This document shows, piece after piece, positions 60,201 through 64,000 of a stretch of DNA of 64,000 nt (positions within the stretch are counted from its first letter, which is position 1; the number at the start of each line of letters is the position of its first letter). Both the position numbers and the translations under genes were made by a program. Source of the DNA: Protula sp. h YS-2021 (lineage: Eukaryota; Annelida; Polychaeta; Sabellida; Serpulidae); contig OX457027.1 of NCBI GenBank assembly GCA_949752745.1, positions 17,006,603 through 17,070,602 of the forward strand, given 5' to 3'. The notes beneath the pieces are model-generated. The model worked only from the letters and a program-made list of their open reading frames with translations, ran no database searches and was not told where the DNA came from.

Positions 60201-62017
60201 CGACAAGACAATAACGCGCATGGACTGACCGGCGAAATCACCTGATATTACTTCTATTGAAAATGTGTGTGTGTGTGTGGTCGCAAGCTAACCAGACTGT
60301 CCAATATCCGCGATTTCCAGCGAATGGTCACTGAAGAATTGAACGACATTTCCATGAACGCCATGTGTCAATGCATCAACTCACGAACCGGCCGTCTTAT
60401 TGGTGCCACAGATGGACACACAAAATACAGAGGTTTTTTGGAGATATTGGAAGTGATTCAGCTAATAAAGTTTTTTCTGCAATACTTGCCTGCAGTCGTT
60501 TCATTTACAGCCTTCAAGAATCAATGATGCTAAAAACATCTCGGCAATCCTATCATTTCGCGAGATTTGTTTCTGACCCCCGCTCATGTTTGGAAAGGTG
60601 ACACAAGTTTTTTTTCACTGTGAAATTCATTATTTATGGTCGCAAACTTTACCCCAAAAAACCGAAACTTTGACGCCTGTTATGGAAAACTTTATCGACA
60701 TTTTTTTCCTGCCGAAATCCCCCTTCCCCTAAAAAATTCCAGACTATTTTTATTGTTTACTCTTGATGTGCACAGCCATGTTTGGTTAATAGAAACACGT
60801 CAGGCTCACACTACATGTGCTCATCAATGCCTGTTATTGCTAAAGCACTTCTCAGTCTCCAGTTCTGAAAAAAAACTTGTATTAATGTTCTCAGTGTTAA
60901 GTAATGTACTATATTTCAGTTGGCTGAATTGTTATTTACTTAGAACTGTTACTGAATGGCTGTTATCTACAAAATGGCAACCTAAATCCACAAAAAGTCA
61001 GAATATGTCCCTGACAGCAGAATACCGCGAACCAGTTCACATAAATTACAAAGCTTAACATCAGCCAAATGAATCTTCCGTGGATGGTTTACTGTCGTTA
61101 ACCGCCCTAAATGCCACTTATATGATGCCTCTGAGAAAATTCAAACTGGGACCGTGCAATAGAAGAATCCTGCCTAAACACGAGACACTTCTCCATGGAA
61201 TTCAAAATTGTGAATTCATCAGGCCTGCGGAATTCTGATCCAAAAAATGTGAATTCCTCAGGCCTGTGGAATTCTGATTCAAAATTGTGAATTCATTACG
61301 CCTGCGGAATTCTGATTCAAAATTGTGAATTCATCAGGCCCGCGGAATTCTGATTCAAAATAAGCTTAACATCTAGATTTTGATTCTTTTCCGCTTAAAG
61401 CTAAATAAAACCCAAAAGCTGAAGGGTTCACCGTCTTGTTTCTTTCATATATTCCAATGGAATCCGCGTCCATGTCACGTGGAGATCCAGTCTGTTGTGT
61501 TATTTTGGAATGTCGTTTGACTCACATTTACTAGGATAAACTCTTGCTACTTATTTTAGAAACCAAAAAAAAAAAAACAAAAACAAACAAAAACAAAAAC
61601 AATAGCACACCGTTGAGCAAACCTACCACCGCTGAAGAAGCGTGTAAGACCTGGTATACATGATCGTGTCTTCCCCTCCACTTATACAACACTTTTTCGT
61701 TATCCTTGAATGCTACAGGAACTGATGTTGTGTATTATAATCTCACTACCAGAAAGAGCCACATGACTGCTTACTGCCATTTTTTATTCTGCAACTTTTT
61801 CGAACATAGTAATGAAATAATTTGTGTATTATTTGAAGAGCACCATCTTTCTAGTATTTTTTTATTGTATCTTTACTGCATTTTCCGCAAGAAAAATATA
61901 AGTGTTTTTATGGCAAACCACACTGTTATGTGACCTTTCTATCGTACTTTTTTTCTTGAGTATTTCACGACACCAAAATCACACAACACACGCACTCGTC
62001 ACAGCGACAGTTGGCCG
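57201..62017. other. Intergenic region between convergent COG4 and SLC9A8
   Basis: No gene recognised. Local repeats are: GTATGCAGAAATGAGGGGC units (57600-57735); GATGTCGGATTGCGAAGTGT units (58198-58292); two copies of a segment with AAAGGATTGACTGACGGACG (59190-59370); and four copies of a unit of about 42 bp with TGAATTCATCAGGCCTGCGG (61195-61365). Possible isolated exon-like pieces at 59166-59226 and 59993-60069 have good acceptors but no identifiable product. Confidence 0.5.
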
Positions 62018-63978
62018 CTAGAGGGTGCTCGTCGTCATATCGCCGCCGTGCGTTTCCGGGTTGCGCATCAACGCACCATTGACTTCAAATTCGATCTCTT
62101 CCTCGTCGCTGTCCGAGGCCTGCGTGCGCACCTCCTGGTACCACTGGTTCGCCAGTTTGTGGATGGATTTTCTTCCTTCTTTTGCTTCCTGTAAATAAAA
62201 TGCAACCACATGTGAAATATGCCACAGGGCTGCAATATAGGTTAGCTATTTGCTCACTCAACAATACTTTTTTCACAAGAAATTATCAACGCATAAATAC
62301 ACTTACCCGACCGCCTTGTTTGGTGATCTTGCGGGTGTAGAAGGACTTACGGCAGAGCGTGTCTATCCGCAGAAAGCCCTTAACGGAAATATAACGTTAC
62401 TCCCCCAAACTACCCTCCCGCTAGCTTGCCTGCTGTGTGCTCTTGCGGTTGTAGAAGAGCGTGTCTGTCTTTATGAAGCAATCCACGGAATATAACGTTA
62501 CCCCCCTCCCCCACTACCCTCCACCCCTCTCGCTAACTTGCCTGCTGTGTAATCTTGCGGGTGAAGAAGGGCTTGAGGTAGAGCGTGTCTATCCGCATGA
62601 AGCCCTTGACGGACGGCTGCTCCACGTGCACTTCGCCCTCCTCCTCCGTGTACTCCGAGAACTGTTCCGAATCCACGGCGTCTCCCTGCCAAAAGCACGC
62701 CAGAGGGACATGAAGCGCAGCACGACGACATGTGACCAGTCCCCACACGCCACCAGGCGCCACACGTGACTCGGCGCCACACGTGACCCGCCACCACACG
62801 TGATCCGCCGTCACACGTGACCCCCCCCCCCCCCCCGCCGCGCGTAACCCACCTCCACACGTGATCCGCCACCAGACGTGACCAGCCACACACGTGATCC
62901 GCCGTCACACGTGACCCACCTACACACGTGATCCGCCGTCACACTTAACCCTCCACCACACGTGACCAGCCACCTCACGTAATCCGCCGTCACACGTGAC
63001 CCGCCACCACACGTGACCAGCCACCACACGTAATCCGCCGTCACACGTGACCCGCCGCCACACGTGACCCGTCACCACACGTGACCAGCCACCACACGTG
63101 ACCAGCCACACACGTGATCCGCCGTCACACGTGACCCACCACCACGCATGATCGGCCACCACACGTGACCCGCCACCACACGTGACCAGTCCCCACACGT
63201 GATCCGGCGCCACACGTGATCCGGCGCCACACGTAACCCGCCACCACACGTGACCAGCCACCACACGTGATCCGGCGCCACACGTAACCCCCCACCACAC
63301 GTGACCAGACACACACGTGATCCGCCGTCACACGTGATCCGCCGTCACACGTGACCCGCCACCACACGTGACCAGCCACCACACGTAATCCGCCGTCACA
63401 CGTGACCCGCCGCCACACGTGACCCGCCACCACACGTGACCAGCCACCACACGTAATCCGCCGTCACACGTGATCCGCCGTCACACGTGACCTGCCACCA
63501 CACGTGACCAGCCACCAGACGTAATCCGCCGCCACACGTAACCCGCCACCACACGTGACCAGCCACACACGTGATCCGCCGTCACACGTGATCCGCCGTC
63601 ACACGTGACCCGCCACCACACGTGACCAGCCACCACACGTGATCCGTCGTCACACGTAACCCCCCCCCCCGCCACATGTAACCCACCACCACACGTGCTA
63701 TTTATGGTGCCAGTGTACTGCCATTGTGACAGAGGAAGACACGCGGCATGTCGCACAAAGCTTACAGTGTTACGACCACTTGAAATTATGTGAGAACGTA
63801 AGCCTCACTACTCATTTCAACTTCCAGTGGAATGCAGAAAGAAGTTTGCCCAACGGAGTAGCATATTAAGTATATATTACTATGCATAAGTTACGAACAC
63901 ACTCACCATTTCTTTTGTTTTAGATAACGTGACATCTTTTCTTCGTCTGAACTTCTTTCGTTTATTTTTATTTATGAA
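62018..63978 (-). CDS. SLC9A8: Sodium/hydrogen exchanger 8 (SLC9A8/NHE8), C-terminal three exons
   Basis: Golgi/endosomal Na+/H+ antiporter; only the cytoplasmic tail lies in the window. Exons: 63907-63978 (ending RRRKDVTLSKTKEM), 62542-62685 (48 codons starting GDAVDSEQFSEYTEEE, ending LKPFFTRKITQQ) and 62018-62188 (EAKEGRKSIHKLANQWYQEVR to stop at 62018). These align with the human tail, where a basic stretch, LTEEEYEAHYI, YLNPFFTRRLTQE and TNKWYEEVRQG come in the same order. The acidic C-terminus (SDSDEEEIEFE) is longer than the human one. The second intron uses a GC donor (CAG|GCAAGT). Upstream exons are beyond the right edge. A TTTATT at 61861 gives a minus-strand AATAAA. Confidence 0.9.
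62307..62495 (-). repeat. Two degenerate downstream copies of the SLC9A8 penultimate exon end
   Basis: Copy at 62307-62390 reads GFLRIDTL...SFYTRKITKQ and ends in a canonical GTAAGT. Copy at about 62430-62495 reads a TDTLFYNRKSTQQ-like remnant followed by GCAAGC. Each is followed by the same GGGAGG...TAACGTTATAT spacer. With the authentic exon this is a tandem triplication of exon end, donor and intron start. Confidence 0.75.
62745..63700. repeat. CACGTG-rich minisatellite in an SLC9A8 intron
   Basis: About 60 units of roughly 15-17 bp built from CCACCACACGTGACCAG and CCGTCACACGTGATCCG variants. This yields dozens of CACGTG E-box palindromes in under 1 kb. The reading frames over it are artefacts. 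Confidence 0.95.
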
Positions 63979-64000
63979 CTAGAAACAAAAGACAGAACAA

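Noticed and set aside
62498..63756. Long Trp/Val/Gly-rich minus-strand frames
   Set aside because: They are translations of the CACGTG minisatellite in several frames, with no independent coding evidence.
1..64000. tRNA or rRNA genes
   Set aside because: No cloverleaf or rRNA-like sequence noticed by eye; a covariance-model scan would be needed to exclude them.

Overview
The window is animal nuclear DNA. It has canonical GT-AG spliced genes with many short exons, AT-rich introns full of minisatellites, and several transposon classes. I recognise three host genes by reading exons by eye against the remembered human proteins. They are FCSK (L-fucokinase, minus strand, first 15 coding exons, running off the left edge), COG4 (Golgi tethering subunit, plus strand, complete, 20 coding exons, 762 aa) and SLC9A8 (NHE8 Na+/H+ exchanger, minus strand, last three coding exons, entering from the right edge). 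The species is not determined. A marine invertebrate is likely; the minisatellites spanning exon-intron boundaries and the chordate-like FCSK-COG4 adjacency make a lancelet (amphioxus) my tentative guess.

Layout. 1-14498: FCSK with long introns, one MITE and many tandem arrays. 14499-44512: the FCSK-COG4 intergenic space, made largely of mobile DNA: a non-autonomous hAT element (15500-16863, 8-bp target duplication) with a nested Tc1/mariner relic; a 5'-truncated tyrosine-recombinase (DIRS-order, Ngaro-like) retroelement (17559-21190); MITEs; and a nearly complete Polinton/Maverick (26994-44333) with inverted repeats of about 1.65-1.7 kb. 44513-56856: COG4. 57201-62017: intergenic space between the two convergent 3' ends. 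62018-63978: SLC9A8 tail with a large CACGTG-rich array.

The Polinton. The left side (plus strand) carries protein-primed DNA polymerase B followed by a tandem set of PC4-like ssDNA-binding proteins. The middle (minus strand) is a tightly packed, ATGA-overlapping morphogenesis cluster: integrase, packaging ATPase, small basic proteins, penton, major capsid protein and adenain-like protease. The right side (minus strand) carries accessory genes, including a NADAR-domain protein, a two-domain PC4-like/zinc protein and a pair of related small proteins. Each inverted repeat carries the same small gene, an array of CRE/ATF sites, and an inward TATA promoter, so the same promoter drives PolB on one side and the accessory cluster on the other. 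Only one clear lesion (a +1 shift near 37725) was seen.

The most unusual host feature is a set of minisatellites whose repeat unit is a splice junction itself. At least eight junctions in FCSK, COG4 and SLC9A8 are followed or preceded by tandem copies of the exon end plus its own donor or acceptor, producing dozens of decoy splice sites.
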